A stretch of 64,000 bases of DNA from contig JARDYH010000003.1 of NCBI GenBank assembly GCA_029215795.1, positions 172,062,382 through 172,126,381 of the forward strand, read 5' to 3'. The stretch is from Anniella stebbinsi (lineage: Eukaryota > Chordata > Lepidosauria > Squamata > Anniellidae). Position 1 is the first letter of the stretch; each line of letters starts with the position of its first letter. The notes below the pieces were generated by a model. The model searched no databases, was not told where the DNA came from, and was given only the letters and a program-made list of their open reading frames with translations. A program made the position numbers and the translations under genes. Positions 24,077 to 35,639 of the stretch are shown here, piece after piece.

Positions 24077-25570
24077 GTCAATGGGATTTACTTTGAAGTA
24101 AGGGAACCAGCCATCTCTGTTTTATAAACTGGAGATGCTCAGCTTCGCATGATCAAAGGAAAGGAAAAGCAATCCTTCACAAATGCAAAGAGGTTGAAGA
24201 GCGCACTGGTGAACTATCAGAAAAAGGTTTAAAGAACAGGGAAATTTTAAAATTCTTTAAAAATCAAGGGATGAACCAATCTGATTCAAACTTGGCATGC
24301 CGAAAGCTCTCTTAGAGACCTATCACCATGCCAAGTTTCATCTCTTTATCTATATAAATTACGTAGATGTAAGCATTTTGGTTAATTTGCATTTTAAAAA
24401 TTCTAAAAAGGTATGGACCTATCTGATTCAAACGTAGCATGCCAAAAGCTCTACTTAAGAGCTCTCAATATCCCAAGTTTCATCTCTTTAGCTATAAGAA
24501 TTACACAGATGTAAGCATTTTTGTACATCCTAATAGGAGCTCCAATGACCGAGGGGAGAAGGCTGCTGTGTCCATCACAATGTCAATGACAAGAACTAAT
24601 GAACTGGAGGGGGAAGGAGTGGGGTGGGGTGGGGCAAGCACAATAGCAGCGGGAGAGCAAAAAGAGAGTTCACTGGTATAGCTATGACAGTGAAAGGGAG
24701 GAGCCCTTGCAGCGCTTCTGAAATGGAGATAAAAAAAACAGGGGAGGGGGAATTGTTGTGATGGAGCCCTGACACATACTATATACCGCTGTATCCTGTT
24801 TGGTATGGCTCCTGCCTTTTATATACTGTTTTCACACCATAATATCCTGCTTGGTGTAGATCTGACCTTGGAGAGATGAAACAGTTGGTAGCTTGTAATA
24901 ATATACATTTTATTTGGATTTGCTTCCTTTATTCAATGACACTGTTGTCAGTATTTTCTCCTTGGAGGCATTAAAACATCTGCTTGAATTTATTTATTAT
25001 TTTTTGGGGAGGCATTTTATTCATTTGGGGAGGCATTTTATTCATTCTTTTATTTCAGTCAGCCAAAGAGCGCATGATTAAGATGCTGTTTGGAATGAGC
25101 TTATCTTGAAGACGTGTCTCGTACGTAGGGTTTTATCGGACGTAGCATCTATAAAGGGGTATTTCACACTCTGCGCCCTTAAATTAAAGGCTTCACCACA
25201 GAAAAGGGGTTTCAGGCAATAATTTATGATCTACTGCTCCATACCTCTGCTAGGAATATGACTTCATGAATTATTTATATTTATCCAAGCCATTAATGAG
25301 TGCATTAGAATGCGACTGTTCTACCTTTGTCTGAGGAACCCTCGCTTCAAGTGGGCTTTAAATCCACTGTGTGATGCAGTGTGCCATTTAATTGTGATGC
25401 AATGGCCAGTAATACACTGTTTAGGTTACTCAGTCTGCATTACTTGCCTTCTAACTCCTGGGAGTGATTGGGAACTTTTTCTTTTTATGACACTGAATGG
25501 TACAGTGGTAGCCTTGGCTTTTCAGGAATTCATTTCATTATTTACTATGGTGCCTAGTTTTAATTCAGAG

Positions 25571-25700
25571 GAAGGCAAACTGATGCCATCCAGATGTTTT
25601 GGACTACAACACCCATGATCCCTGATGATCAGCCATGATGGCTTGTACTTATGGTGGTTGTAATGCAAAACATCTGTAGGGCACCAGGTTGTGTACCACT
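25571..25700. mobile_element. Short palindromic element, family B
   Basis: GATGCCATCCAGATGTTTTG and GACTACAACACCCATGATCC on the left face GGTTGTAATGCAAAACATCT and GTAGGGCACCAGGTTGTG on the right. This is the best-preserved family B copy in the window. Confidence 0.7.
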
Positions 25701-26216
25701 ACATTAATTGTTTGCTCTACAATATGAAGAATGTCCCTACGTTTACCACTTCATTAGAGCTGGTGACATAGCAAATATGTTATTTTTCTTTTCTATTCTT
25801 TTTTTCCCTTTCTTGTTCTATTTTTACACATGATCAGCCTAAAAGTATCATCTTGAAATCTTCAGAAAGCCATTTAAGGCAACAATTTTTATATGAATTC
25901 CTCATAGGCAGCTATCTGAAATTTATAGCCAATCCCAGCATGTATCTGTGGGGAAGGATAATTACAGATTAGGTCCATAGATAAAATTCCTAGTCAAAAT
26001 CTAGTTTAAACTACTCATCAGTACTGGGGGTTTATGTTTCTCAAACAGCAATTCTCTCCATCATCATATCACATGACAGAAGAGTCCACTTTTTAAGGAG
26101 AAGCATTCAAAAAGAAATTTGTGATTGGGATCTGTTGTTCAAAACGGAAAAGTCAAAATTATACCAGGCATGATCAACCTCTTTAATGCTTTAAATGTTT
26201 GTTTGTATCCCAACAA

Positions 26217-26425
26217 GGGCCTCATCTCCACCAAGCAGGTTATTGCACTATGAAAGAGATATGAAAGTAGTATCTGAAAGGCAGGAGACACACCAGGAAG
26301 GATATAGTGGTATGAAAGCGGTATATGGCATGTGTCTATTGGCCCCGACACTTCAGTACTGCTATAAAGCAGTAGTGTGGCTCCTGCCTCTTCTATACCA
26401 CTTTCATACTGCTTTCATAGTTCCT
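26217..26425. mobile_element. MITE, family C (GGCC-GATCTACACC), degraded ends
   Basis: GGGCCTCATCTCCACCAAGC starts the copy, and the inner sequence ATGAAAGCGGTATATGGCAT, GGCCCCGACACTTCAGTACT and GCAGTAGTGTGGCTCCTGCC matches the complete copy at 27910-28114. The right terminus is lost in TTTCATAGTTCCTGAAGG. Confidence 0.65.
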
Positions 26426-26797
26426 GAAGGCTGTTCCTCATACCGATCCTGAAGGCTGTTCAGGGACATAAAGAATTATTGGCAATGCTTGTAGGAGCTG
26501 CAAGAACTGAGATAGCTAGAGCTTGGAAAAATGCTAAGGTTCTTTCATTTCAGAAATACTTAGATAGAATATGATCAGTTTCACTGGCAGAGAAATTAAC
26601 CAGTTGTTTCCATATGGCAAGAGGGGAAATTTAAGAAGATAACTTTGTATTAACTTGGAACCCATTCTTAATGTATTGTTTATTACTGAACCAACAGCAC
26701 TTTTGGAGTACCAGATTCTAAGGTGAATTAATAATAGATATAATATTCTAATTGTGTTTTGTATAGATGTATCAATAATGTATGTGTGTGATTGTAT

Positions 26798-27753
26798 TTG
26801 TTATAAAATCTCTCGGATAAGAGCCAACTTAGATACCGTCATTATAGCAGAGGCTGACAATGGAGTGTCCAGCAACTCTGTGAGTAGAATTACCCTGGAT
26901 CAGTTTCAGTTGGTGAGTAACGAGGATATGGACAAGCTGCTTGGACGAGTGAGAAGGACAACTTGTCCTCTCGATCCCTGTCTTTCTTGGCTGGTCGCCC
27001 AGGGAGGAGATGCAATTAGACTACAACTACAACATATTATTAATGCATTTCTCAGGAAGGGGAGATTTCCATCATGTTTAAAAGAAGCGGTGGTACAGCC
27101 GCTTCTAAAAAATCCCTCCCTGGACCCCCTGGACTTTAATAACTACAGACCAGTATCAAACCTTCAGTTTCTGGGCAAGGTGATCGAGAGGGCAGTTGCC
27201 TTCCAACTCCAAGCAGTTTTGGATTATACAGATTTTCTAGACCCATTTCAAACCAGCTTCAGGGCAGGATACAGAGTTGAGACCGCTATGGTCACCATAG
27301 TGGAGGATCTAGGCTTGAGTATTGACAGGGGGAGTGTGTCCCTGCTATCCCTCAACGGTATTCGATACCATTGACCATGATATCTTTCTGGAATGCCTGA
27401 GGAGATTGGGAATCGGAGGCACTGTGCTTCAGTGGTTCTGGTCCTACCTCTCGGGCAGGTTCCAGATGGTGATGCTTGGGGGTAGTTGCTCCTCAAAGAT
27501 GGAGCTGTTGTATGGCGTACCACAAGGCACCATTCTATCTCCAATGTTGTTTAACGTCTACATGAAACTACTGGGAGAGATCATCTGGAGGCATGGGGCG
27601 GGGTGCTATCAGTACGTTGATGACATCCAAATATATTTCTCTATGCCTTTGACAACAGCGTCAGCTATGGTCAGGAGTGCCTACTATCAGCTTCGGCTGA
27701 TATGCCAGCTGTGCCCCTTCCTAGAGTTGGAAGACCTAAAGATGGTACTGTAA
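26798..27753 (+). pseudogene. L2 ORF2 reverse-transcriptase fragment, broken
   Basis: The peptide from 26798 (KISRIRANLDTVIIAEA) through NNYRPVSNLQFLGKVIER, QTSFRAGYRVETAMV, and after a frameshift near 27350 FDTIDHDIFLE, GVPQGTILSPMLFNVYM and YVDDIQIYFSM is the same family as the long copy at 59359-61122. The frameshift lies where the intact copy reads LLDLSAAFDTIDH. About 90 residues of the intact copy are missing after FSMP, where this copy jumps to MVRSAYYQLRL. The active-site motif is YVDD instead of YADD. It stops at LEDLKMVL and lacks the LINE 3' end, so it was cut at both sides after insertion. Confidence 0.9.
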
Positions 27754-27909
27754 AATATATTAATATGAAGCTCTTGTAACATTCCTGAAAGCTATTCAGA
27801 GTCAAATGGAAGATGACCCTGAATGGAAGATGGAAGATGAGAGAGAGGATCATTGTGTACATGCTGAGAATGTTTCTCTTTATGCTCTAGCTGGTATTGT
27901 TAAGACTTT

Positions 27910-28114
27910 GGTCAGATCTACACCAAGCAGGTTATAGTGGTATGAAAGCCGTATATAAAAGGCAGGAGCCACACCAAGCAGTATATAGCAGTAAATGGTA
28001 TGTGTCAATGGGCCCCAACAATTGTCAGTGCACTTCAATGCTGTTATAAAGCAGTAGTGTGGCTCCTGCCTTTTATATACATACCGCTATATCCTGCTTG
28101 GTGTAGATCTGGCC
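27910..28114. mobile_element. MITE, family C, complete 205-bp copy
   Basis: The ends are GGTCAGATCTACACCAAGCA and, inverted, GGCCAGATCTACACCAAGCA. The interior is largely palindromic around GGGCCCCAACAATTGTCAGT, with AAAAGGCAGGAGCCACACCA mirrored by GTGTGGCTCCTGCCTTTTAT. It has no coding capacity, and the 8 bp on each side do not match. Confidence 0.8.
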
Positions 28115-29404
28115 AGTGTAGGGCATGATGGATCTTAAAAGAGGGTGAGGCTAGCTACTCAGTATTTTTGTTAGCCATGATTACTACATTTGGGTAGTGT
28201 ACCTGGAAGTTAGTATAAAGTCAAAACAGAGAAGTGAATGATTAGTGTGTATTACCACAGTGCCCTACTCCTCTCAGAAGGAACCTGCTGTGTACTTCAC
28301 AGAGGGCAAAGCTAACCTATGCTGAGATATGTGTGATTGTTTGTTCTACTTGCCTGCAAGCCACAGGAGAGTACAACATTCAGATTGCAGCCTCAAGGCA
28401 AGAAAATTCTTACATGGGGTTGCCTCTTAAGGACAGGTTCAGAACTTGAGAGCCAAACTAAACATTTCTTTAATCACTCATAGCTGAGCTATGTATAATT
28501 GTTTCCCCCATCTTTCCTGAAAGATGGGGGAAACATGGCCCCAGTTTGGATTCAGGACAAGGTCCTTCAGGAGAGCAGAGTTTAAGCAGGTTTAAGATTC
28601 TGTCCCCTTCATTTATATCTTGAAATTCCCCACAGGGATTTAAAAAAAAGAAGGAAAAAGAAGTCTTCATTTATTCCAATGAATACTTTTTTATTTTTTA
28701 ACACCCCCCCCCATGGGCGGATTTGGGGGGAGAAGGGGAGGGAGGAAGCTTAAACCTTCCTCCTTAAAATGCCATCTTGGGACCATATCATTTATCTCTT
28801 AGTAGCATTGCTCCTAAGAGTCTGAACTATGAACCAGGATGTTGAATCTTGCTTCTACGTGGATTTAAACAAAGCACTGTCCTTCATCCTCAGCCCTCCC
28901 ACAAACTGTTTGCAATATGTGGATAATAATTAGCTTAAATATTGTTTTGAAAATAACAATTAGATAGTGCATGTGAAGTGCTTTCAACTCTTATACGCAG
29001 CTTTCAACTTTAATGCACAGTTATGACAGCTGTCTATCTTTTGTGGGCTGTAATAGGATGTCAGTAGAAGTCAAAGGTCCACACTAGTCAATCTAAACTC
29101 CACTCCAAAGGGAAAAATAGAAGACAGAAGATTTTACTCAGTATCTGGTACCAGAACTTATAATGAATGTATTATATCCTTCCCCATCTCTAGGGATCAA
29201 GCTTGATAACAAATGTTGGAAAACCCCTGAAAACAATTGACAGAATACCCAGTTTTTAAAACACATTTATTATGAAATTGTGAAAATTATCTCATCCTTT
29301 CTCCACACCAAACATTAAAATCCAATTCAAAGAAGAAAAACTGGCAATTCTTCCAGAAAATGCAGGGCATAAATTGGGATCACATCTCAGACCAAGGAGA
29401 TGCT

Positions 29405-29433
29405 TTAAACAAACAAACAAACAAACAAACAGA
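29405..29433. repeat. (AAAC)n microsatellite
   Basis: About seven AAAC units. Confidence 0.95.
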
Positions 29434-32254
29434 CATTAAATTCAATTAAAATAAGAACTTGCCTGCACAGAGAAAAGATACAGCTGAAGCTACATAGATG
29501 TTGGACAAGTATAATGCCTAGCCAAGATCCCTGAAAAGGTACTCCGAAATATATAAACCTCACAAACAATATTGTCTTAAAACTCAACAATTGGACCAAA
29601 AGTTACCAGTAGAACATCAAATGAAATAAGAGATGTTCCATATATCTATGGAAACACCCAAAAAAATAGCATAGAGGTATTACTCTGAAAGAATTATCCC
29701 ATATTGCATTAGGGTTTTCTTTTCTTCTTCTTAGAAACTCTTCAGCACTTGCAAATAAAGAGATTAGCTATTTGTCAGCTCTTTTCCCTTCTCTCATACT
29801 TTCGTTACATGTTTTGTTAATCCCCTATCATCACATTCCAGCAACTTTTCTATGCATATGGATATAGGTTATGCTTCTCCGTTTCTGCTTCTCTTGATAC
29901 TAAACTCTGAATAGCCTGCCTAGGGTCAAACTAGATATGGCGTAAAAAGATGTGATCGGATTTCACAACTGTATAATTTTTGTTGTTAAATAATTGTGAG
30001 GGGCCCCAAGCAGAAACAGGAATGTCATGGGCCAATAGGGATTAACACTTACCCCCACATTGTAGCTGTGATGAATCTCCCTTCCAAGCCTTCTGTTTGG
30101 TATAGAAGGGAAGCTGATATTGGTTGGGATTCTGATTGGGAATCCGCTTACCCCTCCGGCTGCTATTTAACAACAACAAAACCACCAGATATGTGGAATG
30201 TGCTCATGCATTTCATGGATCATCTAGGATGGCCCTCATTTTTACACCCATTTCTGAGGTAAAAGTATTAGCACTTATATTTTTAGCATATTGCCCCATT
30301 TCCCCCTTAGCTTTGACATGCTCTTAACAGTAGTCAAAGCGTATTTGTGTTCAAATAGTTAGTTTTCAGCAGTTCCAAGAATTCACTCTTCACTTGTCCA
30401 TATATCTATGAAGTCAAAACACTGGAACTGACACACTGCTCTCTGGGAGGGCCAGATATGCTTTTCTGCATGTTCAACTCAATTTCATGTAAACTCAAAG
30501 TGAATTTTGCTTGTACCATCTGCACAATACGCAGCTGAAAATTAGTGTAGCCACCGCAGAATTGAACTTAATCCTTTCTTAGATTCAAGAGTGTCTAATT
30601 AAATATTGCCTCTTTCCCAGCCTAATATTGGAAGCCAGCAATTTCTTGCTCTATTCCATCACACTTACATTTTCAAGCATAAAACACACCTAGACCCTCA
30701 TGGTATTATACTGTTAAACACCCTCACACCATCGGCACCATTTTGGTCCCTTCTTTTTATTTTGTGCTTTAATGACCCAAGTGACGGGATGGGGAAAAAA
30801 TTTCTTCAGTTCACGTTTCAATGTAAACTGAGCTAATTTTGCATATTTGAACCAGCTATGTGAACTGGAGTTGTTATCTTTCAAAATTTACACTTTTCCA
30901 AATTTTGCAACGGAGTTCTTCAATTTTTTAAAAAATGCACACAAAAATGCATACATTAGAGGAAATAGTGTTCAAATATGCATTATATTTGGGAAACTGC
31001 TTGCAAAATATGGGTATATTAGGCAAAAATGCATGTTTCAGAAGAAATGTAAACAAAGATGCTTATGAATTTACATGCAAACTTACACAAAAAAAATTTT
31101 CAAAGTTCAGGACTACTTAAACATAGAGAATAAAGAACTCGTAGGGTGCTTACCCCATGAGTTCACCCAGCCCTGCTCGCCTGCCCCTGCTCCAAGGCAG
31201 GGGGAATTGTGCACTATCCAGGGAACCCGGAAAGCATGCTTTGCCTCCCCCCTCACATGCCAGTCATGGACTCAAAGGCTCTCTTAATGCAAGGTTGAGA
31301 GGGCTTTTAAGGCCATGATTGGTGTGGGGAGGACATAATTCCTCAAGGTTTGCCACCATTAGAGTGGAGGAAGAAAATATGTGTTTTCCCCAGCCTTGGA
31401 AATTTCTCTCCCCCACCCACTTATGGGCACCTTAAATGCCCTGTTCATAGGGCCTTTAAGGCCCCCATTGGCATGGGAAAGAGAAACACAATTTCCCCAA
31501 GGCTGAGGAAATTGTGTATTTTCTCCCTCCACTCTGGCATTGATGTAGCAGGCAAAAATGACAAAGGGGGCACAGGTCAGGGCGGAACCACACCCAACTG
31601 CTCTCGAAAGCTCAAGAGCAGTTGGGCATGGGCTGTCCTGGTGCTGGACATGGCTGCCTGGGCCCATGAAGGCCAGAGGTGGGTGCTTCAACTGTCCTTG
31701 CAGGCCCAGGCAGATTTTCTCCCCAATGCTAACTGAAACTGAGAGAAACTGAAATGGACAGATTCATCTATCCCTATATAAAATTACAAAGTCACAGAAT
31801 GGTTGTTTTAAAGTTGTATCGAGGAAGCTGGCAGACAAGAAGCTCCTATACATCACAAGAGAGTGTCCTATTTGAATGAAAGCATTGCTTGAAAACAGTT
31901 TGGCTCACAGAATTGCCTGCTGAGAGATCTAACATGAGAGGACAGGGAGCAAGATGTAAGGAGGGAGGAGAACTGTCCAGGCTTAGAGAAAGCTGTGCAG
32001 CAGTTGTATAAGTATGAGTTGTGTGAATCTGTTGGAAGTTAGCCTGAGCCTCACTGGCTTGACACAACATTGTGGCAGTGAAAGTGGCTCTTCTGCCTCT
32101 GCATGTAGCCAGCAGCATGGGCATTTTGGGAACTCCCATCTGTCCTCTCTGTGTAGTATCAGAATGCACCGGACAGGTACAAGAGACAAATAATCTGATA
32201 GGGGAGATAAGGCAACTTTCTGTGTTCTTGTTTTGAGATGACTCTGAAGTAAGA

Positions 32255-32467
32255 AAATGAGCACTGTGCATGTGTTGCTTTGGAACAGAAGAACCACATA
32301 CATTTTATATACTTGCCCTTGGAGGTGATAAATATGAGCTTGCACTCACTGATACTCTGTGTGCCAAAAGAGAAGCTGCATGCAAACTATCACTATGGAA
32401 TTTGCCAGCATGAAAAGAAACTAGGAAACCAACATTACAGTCTATTGCTGCTCTGAGAAAACCAGTT
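32255..32467 (+). pseudogene. Ty3/gypsy gag fragment, left of the DIRS insertion
   Basis: In one frame this reads LGTEEPHTFYILALGG and continues to ESIAALRKP at the DIRS junction. That matches the capsid-type Gag of Ty3/gypsy retrotransposons, where a YxxALR(K/E)LA string precedes a CEFG-type motif. The matching continuation begins directly after the DIRS element at 38479. The 5' boundary and any LTR of the gypsy element could not be found. Confidence 0.7.
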
Positions 32468-32494
32468 GTTCTTCTTCGTGGTCTCTGTGCATCA

Positions 32495-32620
32495 CACATA
32501 TGGGCTCTGCGCCTGCGTGGAGCCTGTCTCAGAAACTTCTATAGCTAAGGCAAACGTTTTTGGCGGGAACCCCTCCCCCACCGTCTACTGACTCCGTGTT
32601 CCCGCCTTTCTCCTCAGTTC
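32495..32620 (+). repeat. DIRS left inverted terminal repeat
   Basis: From CACACATATGGGCTCTGCGC to CCTTTCTCCTCAGTTC it matches the reverse complement of 38297-38422 with two differences that I can see (CTCAGAAAC/CTCGGAAAC and CCACCGTC/CCACTGTC). Confidence 0.92.
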
Positions 32621-32734
32621 TTTTTCAACCGCCTTGCTGAAAGGATGTCTTGTTGGGAACTTCTGTCTTTCTCCTGAGGAGAAAGCTTTAGAGTGCTAAG
32701 GTTTTTAGTTATTTTACTTTGTTTTTAGTTCAAT

Positions 32735-32870
32735 TTTAGTCTTAATTAATTAATTAATTAATTACATTAGTATACTGCCCCATAGCCAAAGCTCTCTGGG
32801 CGGTTTACATACGATTAAAACAATTAAAAACATACAACGTACACACGTACATTTAAAACAATATAATTTA
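32735..32870 (-). mobile_element. L2-type LINE tail inside the DIRS left end
   Basis: AATTAATTAATTA is followed by GTATACTGCCCCATAGCCAA, AGCTCTCTGGGCGGTTTACA and AATTAAAAACATACAACG. It is the 3' UTR pattern of a LINE also seen at 33053 and 58940, on the - strand and strongly truncated. Confidence 0.7.
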
Positions 32871-33052
32871 TTGTTATTATATTCTTAGATATTTTATTCT
32901 CTAGCAATCTTGGATCACGTTGAGGGGGATCGCACAGCCATTAAGGCCCCTTTTCAAAATGTGTTAAGTGCGTCAGCAAGCTTCCCCAGCAGACAGACTT
33001 TTCTCTGTTTAATTTGTTTTGGGAGAGGCTCAGGTCATCGAAACCTGTTGCT

Positions 33053-33055
33053 ACT

Positions 33056-33090
<35 letters not shown>

Positions 33091-33300
33091 TACATTTATA
33101 CACCACCCCATAGCCGAAGCTCTCTGGGTGGTTTACAAAATTTAGAACCATAAACATAAGACAGCTGACATTTAAAACATTTTAAACTGTTAAGCCTGGC
33201 TACAAAGTCAGTTAAAACCTCAACTTAAGCTGTTGAAATGCCTGGGAGAAAAGTTTTGACTTGGCGCTGAAAAGATAACCGTGTTGGCGCCAGGTCTGTG
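33053..33300 (-). mobile_element. L2-type LINE 3' end inside the DIRS left end
   Basis: (ATT)n at 33057-33090, then ACACCACCCCATAGCCGAAG, CTCTCTGGGTGGTTTACAAA, and coding remnant GAAAAGTTTTGACTTGGCGC (minus-strand SFQRQVKTFLPG) and GCGCCAGGTC. The same family forms the host of the long L2 copy at 59169. Confidence 0.75.
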
Positions 33301-33399
33301 GATAAAAGCTCTAGAAGCCATGGTTTCTTCCAGACAATCGTTACACTCATGGCACAGGCGCCTCGATCTACTGGAGACATGGCTGCTTCATGCCTCATC

Positions 33400-34080
33400 C
33401 GATCTTCCAACATTTGGACGCTCCCTAGCTGTATCTACAGCAAGAGGGATATCTAAGAAGGCTGGAGCCTTCTGGGGCTGATCGCATGGAGCGATTCTAC
33501 GTAGGAGAGCCCCTCTGCGTCCTCGGACCCTGACTCTGACCAAGGGTCATTCTGATCTTCCAACATTAGGACGCTCCCCAGGCTGTATCTACAGCAAGAG
33601 GAATATCTAAGAAGGCAGGAGCCTTCTGGGGCTGATCGCATGGAGCGATTCTACGAAGGAGAGCCCCTCTGCGTCCTCGGACCCTGACTCTGATGAAGTG
33701 TCATTCCGATCTTCCAACATTTGGACGCTCCCCGGGCTGTATCTACAGTAAGAGGGATATCTAAGAAGGCAGGAGCCTTCTGGGGCTGATTGCATGGAGC
33801 AATTCTACGGAGGAGAGCCCCTCTGCGTCCTCGGACCCTGACTCTGATGAAGGGTCATTCCGATCTTCCAACATTTGGATGCTCCCCAGGCTGTATCTAC
33901 AGTAAGAGGGATATCTAAGAAGGCAGGAGCCTTCTGGGGCTGATCGCATGGAGCGATTCTACGGAGGAGAGCCCCTCTGCATCCTCAGACCCTGACTCTG
34001 ACCATGAGTCATTCTGATCATCCAGTGTTTGGACACTCCCTAGCTGTCTCTACAGTGAAAGGGATATCTAAGAAGGCCAG
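33400..34080 (+). repeat. 154-bp tandem repeat, about 4.4 units, in the DIRS gag region
   Basis: The unit runs from GGAGCCTTCTGGGGCTGATC through GGAGAGCCCCTCTGCGTCCT and CCAACATTTGGACGCTCCCC to GGATATCTAAGAAGG. Starts are near 33465, 33619, 33773 and 33927, with partial units on both sides. Period 154 is not a multiple of three, so frames do not carry through. Units differ by a few substitutions (GACCAAGGG/GATGAAGTG/GATGAAGGG). Confidence 0.92.
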
Positions 34081-34171
34081 GTTATATAGGACTTCTGGGG
34101 ACTGATCGCTTGGAGCGATTCTATGGATGAGAGCCCCTCAGTCGACATCACAGGGTGAGACTCAACTGCCT

Positions 34172-35320
34172 CCTTTGGTACTGAGCTCCATGGTACCGGG
34201 CGCCATGGTGCCGAGCTCCTTGGTACCGAGCACCATGGTACCGAGCGCCATGGTATCGAGCTTCTTGGTACCGAGCTCCATGGTACCGAGCTCCATGGTA
34301 CCGAGCGCCATGGTACCGAGCGCCATGGTACCGAGCTCCATGGTACCGAGCTCCATGGTACCGAGCTTCTTGGTACCGAGCGCCATGGTACCGAGCGCCA
34401 TGGTACCGAGCTCCATGAGCTCCTTGGTACCGAGCGCCATGGTACCGAGCGCCATGGTACCGAGCGCCTTGGTACCGAGCGCCATGGTACCGAGCGCCAT
34501 GGTACCGAGCGCCATGGTACCGAGGTCCATGGTACCGAGGTCCATGGTACCGAGCGCCATGGTACCGAGGTCCATGGTACCGAGGTCCATGGTATCGAGC
34601 TCCTTGGTACCGAGCGCCATGGTACCGAGCGCCATGGTACCGAGCGCCATGGTGCCGAGCTCCATGGTGCCGAGCTCCTTGGTGCCGAGCGCCATGGTAC
34701 CGAGCTCCTTGGTGCCGAGCTCCTTGGTACTGAGCGCCATAGTACCGAGGTCCATGGTACCGAGGTCCATGGTACCGAGCGCCATGGTACCGAGCTCCAT
34801 GGTACTGAGCTCCATGGTACCGAAGTCCATGGTATCGAGCTCCTTGGTACCGAGCGCCATGGTACCGAGTTCCATGGTACCGAGCTCCATGAGCTCCTTG
34901 GTACCGAGCGCCATGGTACCGAGCTCCATGGTACCGAGCTCCTTGGTGCCGAGCGCCATGGTACTGAGCTCCTTGGTGCCGAGCTCCTTGGTACTGAGCG
35001 CCATAGTACCGAGGTCCATGGTACCGAGGTCCATGGTACCGAGCGCCATGGTACCGAGCTCCATGGTACTGAGCTCCATGGTACCGAAGTCCATGGTATC
35101 GAGCTCCTTGGTACCGAGCGCCATGGTACCGAGTTCCATGGTACCGAGCTCCATGAGCTCCTTGGTACCGAGCTCCATGGTACCGAGCTCCTTGGTGCCG
35201 AGCGCCATGTTACCGAGCTCCTTGGTACCGAGCTCCTTGGTACCGAGCTCCATGGTATCGAGCGCCATGGTACCAAGCTCCATGGTACCGAGCTCCTCGG
35301 TGCAGAGCTCTTGGTACCAA
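34172..35320 (+). repeat. 15-bp GGTACCGAG minisatellite, about 76 units
   Basis: The basic unit is CCATGGTACCGAGCG, with the variants GCTCC, GGTCC and GCTTC before the next ATGG/TTGG. Because 15 is divisible by three, frames stay open across the array on both strands: 406 codons on + (pentapeptide VPSAM type) and 402 and 373 codons on - (PWRSV and LGTMA types). A higher-order duplication of about 264 bp is seen (AGTACCGAGGTCC at 34741 and 35005), including 9-bp insertions TCCATGAGC. Direct repeats around GTGAGA(C/T)TCAACTGCCTC lie on both sides (34153 and 35386). The long frames are a consequence of the periodicity, not evidence of a protein. Confidence 0.93.
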
Positions 35321-35639
35321 AATGAGATGTCTAATATGCAGCTTTGATGTCAAGATGAGATGTCTAGCAGGCAGAATCGACATCAAAGGGTGAGATTCAA
35401 CTGCCTCTTTTGGTACCAATCTCTTGGTACCAAGAAGAGACGTCTAACATGCAGCTTGAAGTAGACATCTCCCCACCAAGTTAATTAGCACAGCCATTAC
35501 AGGCTAGCTGCCAATTACAGGGCTGCTCCCTAGAGCTGCTACAATTGGAGTGCTATGATTTCAACAGAGAGAGTTTTTATGCCTGTGATGTCTAGGGGCA
35601 TCATTCTCGGGTCCCTGTTTGTTTGTTTTTTAAAAAAAG

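Larger units (their letters stand above)
22361..24867. mobile_element. Composite DNA element with GGCCAGATCTACACC ends
   Basis: The left end GGCCAGATCTACACCAAGCA and the reverse complement of the right end GGTCAGATCTACACCAAGCA are inverted repeats. The similarity continues through AAAAGGCAGGAGCCA and down to a shared AGGGCTCCAT motif about 130 bp inside each end. The same terminus borders short elements at 26217, 27910 and 47842, so this could be a longer member of that family with about 2.2 kb of filling. Inside are two independent insertions (23279-23635 and 23757-24076) and a direct repeat of period 142 bp (about 24240-24530, marked by CTGATTCAAAC at 24281 and 24423). I found no matching target-site duplication, so two separate partial copies flanking unrelated DNA remain possible. 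Confidence 0.5.

Noticed and set aside
30780..31090. A/T-rich stretch with repeated AAAATGCA motifs as a defined transposon
   Set aside because: The texture resembles foldback elements, but I could find neither termini nor a target duplication.
32780..33300. LINE tails as part of the ancestral DIRS sequence
   Set aside because: They match tails found elsewhere in the window (40085, 58940) and carry the typical terminal simple repeats, so they are insertions, although they may be shared by a DIRS sublineage.
34068..35347. Very long open frames on both strands (406, 402 and 373 codons) as a novel protein
   Set aside because: They arise because the 15-bp repeat unit is divisible by three, and all are pentapeptide repeats. 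The region lies inside a DIRS element.
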